Source of the DNA: SHZL01 sp963815185
GTDB taxonomy: Bacteria > Pseudomonadota > Gammaproteobacteria > Xanthomonadales > SZUA-36
Length of the DNA stretch: 64,000 nt
Direction of reading: 5' to 3'
NCBI GenBank assembly: GCA_963815185.1
Contig: CAWFGC010000004.1
Span: 496,001 to 560,000, forward strand
Shown in pieces: positions 1-7,150 of this stretch (its first letter is position 1; every line of letters begins with the position of its first letter). The notes under the pieces were generated by a model. That model was not told the origin of the DNA, made no database searches, and saw only the letters and a list, made by a program, of their open reading frames with translations. The translations under genes and the position numbers were made by a program.

Positions 1-242
1 TCGACCACGATGGAAAGCCGGGGCTGGAAATAACACTGAAGTATATGGATGGCAAAGGCGTGATTACTTCCCTGCAGCGCGCCAGCCGGCCAGGGTTGCG
101 CAACTATCGCGGAAAAGATGAATTACCCAAGATCCTCAACGGACTGGGCACTGCCGTAGTGAGCACTTCCAGAGGCATTATGACTGATGCGTCCGCCCGC
201 GCGGCAGGTCAGGGTGGCGAAGTTTTGTGCTTCGTTACTTGA
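1..242 (+). CDS. rpsH: 30S ribosomal protein S8, 3' part only
   Basis: The gene is cut by the left edge; the frame opens at base 3 and ends with TGA at 240-242. The visible 79 residues are the C-terminal half of S8, with the RPGLR, GLGTAVVSTSRGIM and GGEVLCFV blocks that bind the central domain of 16S rRNA. In E. coli S8 also represses the spc operon by binding its mRNA; no such site is visible here. rplF follows after 22 bases, as in the usual spc order. Confidence 0.97.
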   Translation, partial: DHDGKPGLEITLKYMDGKGVITSLQRASRPGLRNYRGKDELPKILNGLGTAVVSTSRGIMTDASARAAGQGGEVLCFVT

Positions 243-264
243 AGTTTGTTTTACGGAGAATGAC

Positions 265-792
265 ATGTCACGCATAGCAAAAGCACCCATTGCGGTGCCG
301 TCGGGAATCGAGCTGAAAGTGGACGGCGCGCAGGTTGCGGTCAAGGGCCCTAAAGGCACCTTGACCCTGCAGCTGCACCCTGGGGTAAGCCTGGTGCAGG
401 AAGACAGTGAGATTACCGTCAAGCCGGCGAATGATTCTGACCTGCCGATGGCGGGTACGTTTCGTTCATTGATCAACAACCTGATCATCGGCGTGTCGCA
501 AGGCTTCGAGAAGAAGCTGGCCCTGGTTGGCGTGGGCTACAGGGCTCAGGTCCAGGGCAAGAATCTGACCCTGGCCCTGGGGTTCTCGCATCCGGTCGAG
601 TACATCGCACCGGAAGGAATCACGATCGAAGCGCCAAGCCAGACCGAGGTGGTAATCAAGGGTTGTGACAAGCAACGGGTTGGGCAGGTGGCTGCGGAAA
701 TTCGCGCCTTCCGGCCGCCCGAACCCTACAAGGGTAAAGGCGTGCGCTATGCGGATGAGAAAGTGGTCCGTAAGGAAGCCAAGAAAGCTTAG
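265..792 (+). CDS. rplF: 50S ribosomal protein L6
   Basis: A 175-residue protein beginning MSRIAKAPIAVPSG and ending in the lysine-rich EKVVRKEAKKA, matching L6 over its full length with the YKGKGVRY block near the C-terminus. L6 binds 23S rRNA near the factor-binding site. The frame stays open upstream to 187, but the ATG at 265 is preceded by GGAG at the right distance and fits the family N-terminus. It lies between rpsH and rplR in the spc operon. Confidence 0.97.
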   Translation: MSRIAKAPIAVPSGIELKVDGAQVAVKGPKGTLTLQLHPGVSLVQEDSEITVKPANDSDLPMAGTFRSLINNLIIGVSQGFEKKLALVGVGYRAQVQGKNLTLALGFSHPVEYIAPEGITIEAPSQTEVVIKGCDKQRVGQVAAEIRAFRPPEPYKGKGVRYADEKVVRKEAKKA

Positions 793-867
793 AAGCTGAA
801 GGGTTCGCATTGAAGGATGATTCCCGGTTGCCATCTGTGCGCCGGGGAAACGAAAGAGGAAATGGTG

Positions 868-1224
868 ATGGACATTAAGAAGGCTGCACGTCTGCGCAGG
901 GCCCGCAAGGCTCGCGCTCACATCCGCCGCCTGGGCAGGCCAAGGTTGACGGTGCATCGCAGTGGCCGGCATATCTACGCCCAGGTCATCAGCGCCGAAG
1001 GCGGAACCGTGCTGGCGGCGGCTTCCACGCTGCAAAAAGAAGTGGCTGAGAGCCTGAAGAGCAAGAGCAACAAGGATGCGGCGGCAGCCGTTGGCAAAGC
1101 CGTGGCGGAAAAAGCGGTTGCTGCAGGGGTCAAGGACGTCGCTTTCGATCGTTCCGGATTTCGCTATCACGGCAGGATCAAGGTCCTGGCAGACGCCGCA
1201 CGCGAAGTTGGATTGAATTTCTGA
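868..1224 (+). CDS. rplR: 50S ribosomal protein L18
   Basis: A 118-residue protein close in length to E. coli L18 (117), with the arginine-rich N-terminus and the typical HIYAQVI, NKDAAAAVGKAVAEKA and FDRSGFRYHGR blocks. L18 binds 5S rRNA and carries it to the large subunit. Two ATGs lie close together. The one at 868 sits seven bases after AGAGGA, whereas the ATG at 862 is only one base from it, so 868 is preferred. Part of the spc operon. Confidence 0.96.
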   Translation: MDIKKAARLRRARKARAHIRRLGRPRLTVHRSGRHIYAQVISAEGGTVLAAASTLQKEVAESLKSKSNKDAAAAVGKAVAEKAVAAGVKDVAFDRSGFRYHGRIKVLADAAREVGLNF

Positions 1225-1264
1225 ACCCGGTCCCTCTTAAGACCGAGCGAAACAGGTAAATAAC

Positions 1265-1777
1265 ATGGCGAATGTGGAAAGAGAAAACGGCGACGGCCTG
1301 CTGGAAAAGCTGGTCGCGGTCAATCGGGTGGCAAAGGTGGTCAAGGGCGGCCGCATTTTCGGCTTTACGGCGCTCAGCGTCGTGGGTGACGGCAATGGCA
1401 AGGTCGGTTTTGGTTACGGCAAGGCCCGTGAGGTACCAGTGGCAATCCAGAAATCCATGGAAAAAGCCCGGCGCAACATGATCAACGTGGATTTGAGGGA
1501 AGGCACCTTGTGGCATGCCGTGAAAGCGAGTCACGCGGGTTCACGCATTTACATGCAGCCCGCTTCTCAAGGTACCGGCGTAATTGCAGGTGGCGCCATG
1601 CGGGCGGTGCTCGAGACCGTGGGAGTGCACAACGTATTGGCCAAGAGTGTGGGTTCGAATAATCCAATCAATCTGGTGCGGGCGACGATCAAGGGTCTGC
1701 TGGCAATGCAAAGCCCGAACACGATCGCCGCGAAGCGCGGCAAGTCGCTCGAAGAAATCATGGCACACGTGGGTTGA
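1265..1777 (+). CDS. rpsE: 30S ribosomal protein S5
   Basis: A 170-residue protein with the N-terminal double-stranded RNA-binding part (VNRVAKVVKGGR, VGFGYGKAREVP) and the C-terminal S5 fold (GTGVIAGGAMRAVLE, VGSNNPINLVRATI). S5 takes part in decoding fidelity and the helicase activity at the mRNA entrance. AGG stands eight bases before the ATG. Its stop codon overlaps the first of three ATGs of the next gene, which suggests coupled translation with rpmD. Confidence 0.97.
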   Translation: MANVERENGDGLLEKLVAVNRVAKVVKGGRIFGFTALSVVGDGNGKVGFGYGKAREVPVAIQKSMEKARRNMINVDLREGTLWHAVKASHAGSRIYMQPASQGTGVIAGGAMRAVLETVGVHNVLAKSVGSNNPINLVRATIKGLLAMQSPNTIAAKRGKSLEEIMAHVG

Positions 1778-1782
1778 TGATG

Positions 1783-1977
1783 ATGGCTAACAAGAAAACA
1801 AAGCAGATTTCGGTGACCCTGGTGCGCTCACCCGCGGGTGCGTTACCGCGGCATCGCGAGTGCGTTCGCGGCCTGGGTTTGAGAAAAATGAACCACACAG
1901 TGGTACTCGAGGACACCCCTTCAGTGCGCGGAATGGTCAATAAGATCGAATACATGGTACGAGTCGAACCAGCCTGA
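1783..1977 (+). CDS. rpmD: 50S ribosomal protein L30
   Basis: A short protein of 64 residues with the L30 core (TLVRSPAGALPRH, GLGLRKMNHTVVLEDTP, RGMVNKI). Three ATGs occur in a row at 1777, 1780 and 1783. The start at 1783 gives MANKKTKQ, which lines up with the family N-terminus (MAKTIKI in E. coli). The choice among the three is uncertain, because no clear Shine-Dalgarno sequence decides it and translation may be coupled to rpsE. Confidence 0.94.
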   Translation: MANKKTKQISVTLVRSPAGALPRHRECVRGLGLRKMNHTVVLEDTPSVRGMVNKIEYMVRVEPA

Positions 1978-2038
1978 GAAATCAATAGCCGGTCAACCGG
2001 CGGCGATTCTGCGAACGGATTGAATGGAAAGCACAGAC

Positions 2039-2470
2039 ATGAAACTGAATACGATCAGCCCGGCGGCGGGCAGCAAGAAATCCAGCAAGCGTGTCGGACG
2101 GGGCATTGGTTCCGGTTTTGGCAAAACCGCTGGCCGTGGCCACAAAGGCCAGACTTCGCGTACGGGCGGCTATCACAAAGTCGGTTTCGAGGGCGGCCAG
2201 ATGCCTTTACAGCGTCGATTGCCCAAGCGGGGGTTTGCTTCGCTCACCAGCCGTTACAACAGTGAAATTCGCCTTTACCAGATTCAGGTAATGAAAGCGG
2301 ACGTCATCGATTTGGCCACATTGAAGTCTGAAGGCGTGGTGGGGCACACGGTCCGCAAGGTCAAAATCATCAATACCGGAACCCTTGACCGGGCCGTGAC
2401 GATCAAGGGCCTGGGCGTTACCAAAGGCGCCCTGGCCGCAATTGAAGCCGCCGGAGGCAAGGTCGAATAA
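2039..2470 (+). CDS. rplO: 50S ribosomal protein L15
   Basis: A 143-residue protein that matches L15 from MKLNTISPAAGSKK through the glycine-rich RVGRGIGSGFGKTAGRGHKG stretch to the C-terminal KGALAAIEAAGG. L15 contacts many 23S rRNA helices and enters late in assembly. The frame is open from 2024, but the ATG at 2039 has GGAAAG eight bases upstream and the family start. Its TAA overlaps the ATG of secY by one base. Confidence 0.96.
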   Translation: MKLNTISPAAGSKKSSKRVGRGIGSGFGKTAGRGHKGQTSRTGGYHKVGFEGGQMPLQRRLPKRGFASLTSRYNSEIRLYQIQVMKADVIDLATLKSEGVVGHTVRKVKIINTGTLDRAVTIKGLGVTKGALAAIEAAGGKVE

Positions 2471-3813
2471 TGAGTCGTTCCCCATCACAGATGGCGGAAA
2501 CGCTGGGCGGCCTCGGCCGCCTGACCGAGTTGCGGCAACGGTTGATATTCGTTGTGATCGCTCTGCTCATTTACCGTATTGGCTCGTTCATACCCGTCCC
2601 GGGTGTGAATCCGCAGGCTTTGCTGCAGTTCATGAATTCGCAGCAAGGCACGATTGTCGACGTGTTCAACTTGTTCACTGGTGGCGCACTGCGGCGATTT
2701 TCGTTGTTCGCACTTGGCGTCATGCCGTACATCTCGGCTTCCATCATTATCCAGTTGATGAGCAGCGCGATACCTCATCTGCAGCAGCTCAAGAAGGAAG
2801 GCTCGGCCGGACGGCAGAAAATCACCCAATACACGCGGAATTTCACCGTGCTCCTCGCCGGCATTCAGGCCGGTGGCGTGGCGTTTGCGCTCCAGGGTCA
2901 ATCCAGCGTGATTATCGCACCAGGGCCCGGCTTCCTTTTTACGGCGATCATTACCCTGACCGCAGGCACCATATTCCTGATGTGGCTGGGTGAACAGATC
3001 ACCGAACGTGGCGTGGGTAATGGTATTTCGCTGATCATCTTTGCCGGCATTGTCGCAGGCTTGCCCCGCGCGATCGCCGGAACCCTGGAATTGGTCAATA
3101 CCGGGCAGCTAAGCATTCCAGGAACGCTGATGATCATTGTCCTGGTGCTTGCGGTAATTTACTTTGTCGTCCGTGTCGAACGCGGGCAGCGTCGCATCAC
3201 GGTCAACTATGCGCAACGTCAGGGCCGCGTGGCCTATCAGAATCAGTCCACCCATTTGCCCCTGAAAGTGAATATGTCGGGCGTGATTCCGGCCATCTTT
3301 GCATCGAGCCTGGTGATTTTTCCGTCGACGCTGGCCACCTGGTTCAGCGGTACTCAAGGGCTGAATTTCCTCACGGACGTTTCAGCGGCCTTGACGCCCG
3401 GAAATCTTGCCTACACGATTTTGTATTCCGGTCTGATCATCTTTTTCTGCTTTTTCTATACCGCCATGGTGTTCAATTCAAAGGAAACGGCGGATAACCT
3501 GAAGAAATCCGGCGCCTTCATCCCGGGTATTCGCCCAGGAAAGCAGACCGCCGATTATATCGACAATGTACTCACCCGCCTGACGATGGTGGGTTCAGTC
3601 TACCTGGTTGCGGTGTGCCTGCTGCCGGATGTGTTGCGGGTCATATGGGCCGTTCCGTTCTATTTTGGCGGTACTTCGGTCCTGATCGTGGTGGTTGTGA
3701 TCATGGACTTCATAGCCCAGGTACAGGCCCACCTGATCTCACACCAGTACGACAGCCTGATGAAGAAGGCGAATCTGAAATCGTACGGCCGCTCTGGTGT
3801 TGTGCGCAGATAG
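2470..3813 (+). CDS. secY: Protein translocase subunit SecY
   Basis: A 447-residue polytopic membrane protein and the channel-forming subunit of SecYEG. Ten hydrophobic segments can be followed. Family blocks include the plug region after the first segment (GSFIPVPGVNP), the GITLIIFAGI-type GNGISLIIFAGIVAG block, the cytosolic loop RRITVNYAQRQ, and the C-terminal GGTSVLIVVVVIMD followed by a basic tail. It overlaps the rplO stop by one base, so it is probably translationally coupled to it. Its partner SecB is encoded at 61734-62273. Confidence 0.98.
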   Translation: MSRSPSQMAETLGGLGRLTELRQRLIFVVIALLIYRIGSFIPVPGVNPQALLQFMNSQQGTIVDVFNLFTGGALRRFSLFALGVMPYISASIIIQLMSSAIPHLQQLKKEGSAGRQKITQYTRNFTVLLAGIQAGGVAFALQGQSSVIIAPGPGFLFTAIITLTAGTIFLMWLGEQITERGVGNGISLIIFAGIVAGLPRAIAGTLELVNTGQLSIPGTLMIIVLVLAVIYFVVRVERGQRRITVNYAQRQGRVAYQNQSTHLPLKVNMSGVIPAIFASSLVIFPSTLATWFSGTQGLNFLTDVSAALTPGNLAYTILYSGLIIFFCFFYTAMVFNSKETADNLKKSGAFIPGIRPGKQTADYIDNVLTRLTMVGSVYLVAVCLLPDVLRVIWAVPFYFGGTSVLIVVVVIMDFIAQVQAHLISHQYDSLMKKANLKSYGRSGVVRR

Positions 3814-3891
3814 TTATTCAACAACCCCGTTTTGGCGGGCGCAGTCGGTGGCGGCTCATGCGGCCGGCCGGCTGGTTTTGGGAGGATGATG

Positions 3892-4005
3892 ATGAAAGTT
3901 CAGGCATCGGTAAAAAAGATCTGCCGTAATTGCAAAATCGTGCGACGTAAACGCGTGTTGTTCGTCATTTGCACGGATAAGAAGCACAAGCAGAGGCAGG
4001 GTTGA
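3892..4005 (+). CDS. rpmJ: 50S ribosomal protein L36, zinc-binding form
   Basis: A 37-residue protein, MKVQASVKKICRNCKIVRRK and then a basic tail ending KHKQRQG, which is the ordinary type-A L36. The four zinc ligands are present (Cys11, Cys14, Cys27, His32), so this is the zinc-dependent form. A strong GGAGG (3881-3885) stands six bases before the ATG at 3892; two earlier in-frame ATGs (3886, 3889) are too close to it. As in E. coli, it closes the spc operon just before the alpha operon promoter. Confidence 0.95.
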   Translation: MKVQASVKKICRNCKIVRRKRVLFVICTDKKHKQRQG

Positions 4006-4031
4006 TCAGGAAAAACAGATGAGTATCAGAC

Positions 4032-4060
4032 TATTACCTATGGCGTGGTTTCGATATAAT
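4032..4060 (+). promoter_or_regulatory. Candidate sigma-70 promoter of the alpha operon
   Basis: A perfect TATAAT lies at 4055-4060 between rpmJ and rpsM. The hexamer 17 bases upstream (TATTAC, 4032-4037) is a poor -35 match. A start about seven bases after the -10 would give a leader of roughly 38 bases, too short for an E. coli-type S4-binding alpha leader pseudoknot. The position is where the alpha operon promoter lies in E. coli. Confidence 0.5.
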
Positions 4061-4104
4061 GTACCGTTTGCACTAATGGCACGGAAAAGACAGGAGTTTA
4101 AACC

Positions 4105-4461
4105 ATGGCTCGCATAGCAGGAGTCAACATTCCAGTACATAAGCACACTTGGTCCGGTTTGACCCACATTTACGGGGTCGGCCGCTCACGTGCTTTTCAA
4201 TTATGCGCGGCCGCTGGTGTGAATCCGGAAACAAAGATCCGCGACCTGACTGAAGCTGAAATCGAGGGCATACGTGCCGCGCTGGCCAGGATACCCGTAG
4301 AGGGTGACTTGCGCCGCGAGGTCGCGATGAACATCAAGCGCTTGATGGACTTGGGTTGTTACCGCGGATTACGTCATCGCCGGGGCTTGCCCGTCAGAGG
4401 CCAGCAGACCAAGACCAACGCCCGCACCCGTAAGGGTCCGCGTCGTCCGATCAAGCGTTGA
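4105..4461 (+). CDS. rpsM: 30S ribosomal protein S13
   Basis: A 118-residue protein with the S13 pattern: ARIAGVNIP at the N-terminus, the helix-hairpin-helix around THIYGVGRSRA, NIKRLMDLGCYRGLRHRRGLPVRGQ, and the basic tail KTNARTRKGPRRPIKR that reaches the P-site tRNA. First gene of the alpha operon. AGGAG stands in front of the ATG, and a TATAAT promoter element lies 45 bases upstream. Confidence 0.97.
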   Translation: MARIAGVNIPVHKHTWSGLTHIYGVGRSRAFQLCAAAGVNPETKIRDLTEAEIEGIRAALARIPVEGDLRREVAMNIKRLMDLGCYRGLRHRRGLPVRGQQTKTNARTRKGPRRPIKR

Positions 4462-4523
4462 TACTTTTTCCGTGTGCAGCCATTGGGCTGAAACGGCTGT
4501 GAACAGACAAGGCGAAATGATAA

Positions 4524-4907
4524 ATGGCTAAAACGATCAAGAAAAAGAAGATCAAGAAAACCGTGGTTGACGGGATTGCCCACGTGCATGCTTCTTTTAA
4601 CAACACGATTATTACCATCACCGACCGGCAAGGTAATGCCTTGTCGTGGGCCACTTCAGGGGGTGCTGGTTTTCGTGGTTCGCGCAAGAGTACGCCATTT
4701 GCCGCCCAGGTGGCAGCGGAAACAGCGGGTCGTGCAGCCCTGGACTATGGCTTGAAAAACCTTGAAGTTCGTGTCAAGGGCCCGGGCCCGGGTCGGGAAT
4801 CATCCGTTCGGGCACTGAATGCAGTGGGCTACAAGATTACCAACATTACTGACGTGACGCCGATTCCGCACAACGGATGCCGGCCGCCCAAGAAACGTCG
4901 CGTCTGA
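4524..4907 (+). CDS. rpsK: 30S ribosomal protein S11
   Basis: A 127-residue S11 with a lysine-rich N-terminus and the blocks GIAHVHASFNNTIITITD, SGGAGFRGSRKSTPFAAQ and the conserved C-terminus TPIPHNGCRPPKKRRV. S11 forms part of the platform and E-site region of the small subunit. It lies 62 bases after rpsM and 12 bases before rpsD, in standard alpha operon order. Confidence 0.97.
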   Translation: MAKTIKKKKIKKTVVDGIAHVHASFNNTIITITDRQGNALSWATSGGAGFRGSRKSTPFAAQVAAETAGRAALDYGLKNLEVRVKGPGPGRESSVRALNAVGYKITNITDVTPIPHNGCRPPKKRRV

Positions 4908-4919
4908 CGGAGCAATAGT

Positions 4920-5546
4920 ATGGCACGATACATTGGACCAACCTGTAAGCTGGCTCGCCGCGAAGGCGTCGATCTGGAACTGAAGAGTCCGGCACGTGGG
5001 CTTGAGTCGAAATGCAAGCTGAACCAACCCCCTGGCCAACACGGGGCTTCACGGCGCGCACGGCTTTCTGACTATGCCCTGCAGTTGCGTGAGAAGCAAA
5101 AAGTGCGGCGTATTTACGGCGTATTGGAACGCCAGTTCCGCAACTATTACAAGTCGGCAGCACAGCAGAAGGGCGCCACCGGCGAAAACCTGCTGCGTCT
5201 GCTTGAAAGCCGGCTGGATAATGTCGTCTACCGCATGGGCTTTGCGGTCACGCGGGCACAGGCACGGCAGATGGTTTCCCACAAAAGCATCTCTGTTAAC
5301 GGAAAGTTGCTGAATATCCCGTCATACCAGGTGCAGCCTGAAGACGTGATCGCCATTCGTGAAAAGGCCAAAAATCAGTTGCGGGTCAAGGAAGCCATTA
5401 CCCTGAGTCAGGAAATGGATCTGGTACCGGCCTGGCTGAGTGTCGATGTGCAGAAGATGGAGGGGGTGCTTAAAGCCCATCCGGACCGCGCGGACCTGTC
5501 GGCGGACATCAATGAAAGCCTGATCGTGGAGCTTTACTCCAAGTAG
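4920..5546 (+). CDS. rpsD: 30S ribosomal protein S4
   Basis: A 208-residue S4 (206 in E. coli) starting MARYIGPTCKLARREGVDL, with the S4 RNA-binding domain around residues 95-155 (LESRLDNVVYRMGF, RAQARQMVSHKSISVNGK). The N-terminal part does not show the four-cysteine zinc cluster seen in some bacteria. S4 nucleates 30S assembly and in E. coli represses the alpha operon. GGAG lies eight bases before the ATG. Confidence 0.97.
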   Translation: MARYIGPTCKLARREGVDLELKSPARGLESKCKLNQPPGQHGASRRARLSDYALQLREKQKVRRIYGVLERQFRNYYKSAAQQKGATGENLLRLLESRLDNVVYRMGFAVTRAQARQMVSHKSISVNGKLLNIPSYQVQPEDVIAIREKAKNQLRVKEAITLSQEMDLVPAWLSVDVQKMEGVLKAHPDRADLSADINESLIVELYSK

Positions 5547-5615
5547 TACATAGCGCTCGGGTTTGTGTTCGAGACCATGAAATTCACCTGAAAATCGTTT
5601 AAGAGGGTCCTACCC

Positions 5616-6602
5616 ATGATGGGTGTTATTGAAAATATGCTGAAACCCGGTGCAGTGGGCGTTGATGAAGTCAATCCGAACCGTGCACGCATCACTCTGG
5701 AACCGCTGGAACGCGGGTTCGGACATACCCTGGGCAATGCCCTGCGGCGTGTTTTGCTGTCCTCGATTCCGGGTTGTGCAATCGTCGAAGTCGAGATGGA
5801 CGGCGTCTTGCACGAATACACCGCCGTGGAAGGGCTGCAGGAAGACATCATCGAAGTATTGCTCAACCTGAAGGGTGTCGCGCTGCGTATGCATGAACGC
5901 GAATCGGCCGTACTCACGCTGAGCAAGGCAGGAGCCGGTCCGGTCACGGCAGCCGACATACAACTGGATCATACGGTGGAAGTCGTAAACCCGGAACATG
6001 TCATTTGCAATCTGACCAAGGACGGGAGCATTAACATGCGGCTGAAAGTGGCCCGCGGCGTCGGTTATCAGCCAGCCACCCAATGGAAGATCGGTGAGCA
6101 GGAGAGCCGGCCGATTGGGCGCTTGCAATTGGATGCCTCCTTTTGTCCCGTGCGGAAAGTGGCTTACAGCGTCGATGCAGCCCGCGTGGAACAGCGCACC
6201 AATCTGGACAAACTGATATTGGACATCGAGACCAATGCGACCATAGATTGCGAAGCTGCGGTAAAACTGGCTGCCAACATTCTGGCAGATCAACTGTCGG
6301 TCTTTGTCGATTTCAAGGCACGGCAGGAAGTCGAGATCGAACTCAAGTCGCATGAAATCGACCCGGTGCTTTTGCGGCCGATCGATGACCTGGAACTGAC
6401 GGTGCGTTCGGCCAACTGCCTGAAAGCCGAAAGTATCCTGTACATTGGCGATCTGGTGCAGCGCACTGAAGTCGAATTGCTCAAGACACCAAACCTGGGC
6501 AAGAAATCGCTGACTGAAATCAAGGACGTGTTGGCGTCGAATGATTTGTCCCTGGGTATGAAGCTGGATAACTGGCCGCCAGCAAGCCTGGCCAATGCCT
6601 GA
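5616..6602 (+). CDS. rpoA: DNA-directed RNA polymerase subunit alpha
   Basis: A 328-residue alpha subunit. The N-terminal dimerization and assembly domain (LEPLERGFGHTLGNALRRVLLSS) runs to about residue 235. After a linker comes the C-terminal domain that binds UP elements and activators (LELTVRSANCLKAE, YIGDLVQRTEVELLKTPNLG), ending WPPASLANA. Two adjacent ATGs (5616 and 5619) could start it; the first is reported. Standard position between rpsD and rplQ. Confidence 0.98.
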   Translation: MMGVIENMLKPGAVGVDEVNPNRARITLEPLERGFGHTLGNALRRVLLSSIPGCAIVEVEMDGVLHEYTAVEGLQEDIIEVLLNLKGVALRMHERESAVLTLSKAGAGPVTAADIQLDHTVEVVNPEHVICNLTKDGSINMRLKVARGVGYQPATQWKIGEQESRPIGRLQLDASFCPVRKVAYSVDAARVEQRTNLDKLILDIETNATIDCEAAVKLAANILADQLSVFVDFKARQEVEIELKSHEIDPVLLRPIDDLELTVRSANCLKAESILYIGDLVQRTEVELLKTPNLGKKSLTEIKDVLASNDLSLGMKLDNWPPASLANA

Positions 6603-6643
6603 ACACTTGACACGGTACAGTCAGATAGAGAAAGGATAAGACC

Positions 6644-7027
6644 ATGCGCCACATGAAATCGGGAAGAAAGCTGAACCGCAACAGCGCCCATCGCAAGGCG
6701 ATGTTTCAGAATATGTCGAATTCATTGTTCCAGAATGAAATCATCAAGACGACTGTGGCTCGCGCCAAGGAACTGCGCCGAGTCGCCGAACCGTTGATTA
6801 CGCTGGCGAAAGAAGATAGCGTGGCCCACCGCCGGCTGGCATTCAATCGCCTGCGGGATCGCGAAGCGGTCACCAAGCTGTTCAATGAACTGGGTCCGCG
6901 CTATGTCAGCCGCCCGGGTGGCTATCTGCGAATTCTGAAGTGCGGATATCGCGCCGGTGACAGTGCGCCCATGGCCTACGTTGAACTGGTGGATCGCCCG
7001 CGCGAAGAGCTTGTGGACACGGAATAG
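6644..7027 (+). CDS. rplQ: 50S ribosomal protein L17
   Basis: A 127-residue L17, starting MRHMKSGRKLNRNSAHRKAM and ending with a short acidic tail (EELVDTE). The blocks IIKTTVARAKELRRVAEPLI and YLRILKCGYRAGDSAPMA are typical. Last gene of the alpha operon, followed 23 bases later by a strong rho-independent terminator. AAGGA precedes the ATG. Confidence 0.97.
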   Translation: MRHMKSGRKLNRNSAHRKAMFQNMSNSLFQNEIIKTTVARAKELRRVAEPLITLAKEDSVAHRRLAFNRLRDREAVTKLFNELGPRYVSRPGGYLRILKCGYRAGDSAPMAYVELVDRPREELVDTE

Positions 7028-7048
7028 GTCTTGCTGCAGCAAGATTGG

Positions 7049-7074
7049 AAAGCCCGGCGAAGCCGGGCTTTTTC
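7049..7074 (+). terminator. Rho-independent terminator of the alpha operon
   Basis: A perfect stem AGCCCGGC / GCCGGGCT (7051-7058 with 7062-7069) around a three-base GAA loop is followed by TTTTTC. The AA before and TT after extend the stem. It ends the rplQ transcript. Read from the other strand the stem is followed by TTTCC, so it may also help stop transcripts coming from feoB. Confidence 0.9.
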
Positions 7075-7150
7075 ATTTTAGGCTTTCAGCCCCGGGCTTT
7101 TGCGTGGTGAACCGGGCCAAAAAAATCAGGGAGAGCGCGGCGTCATAGGG

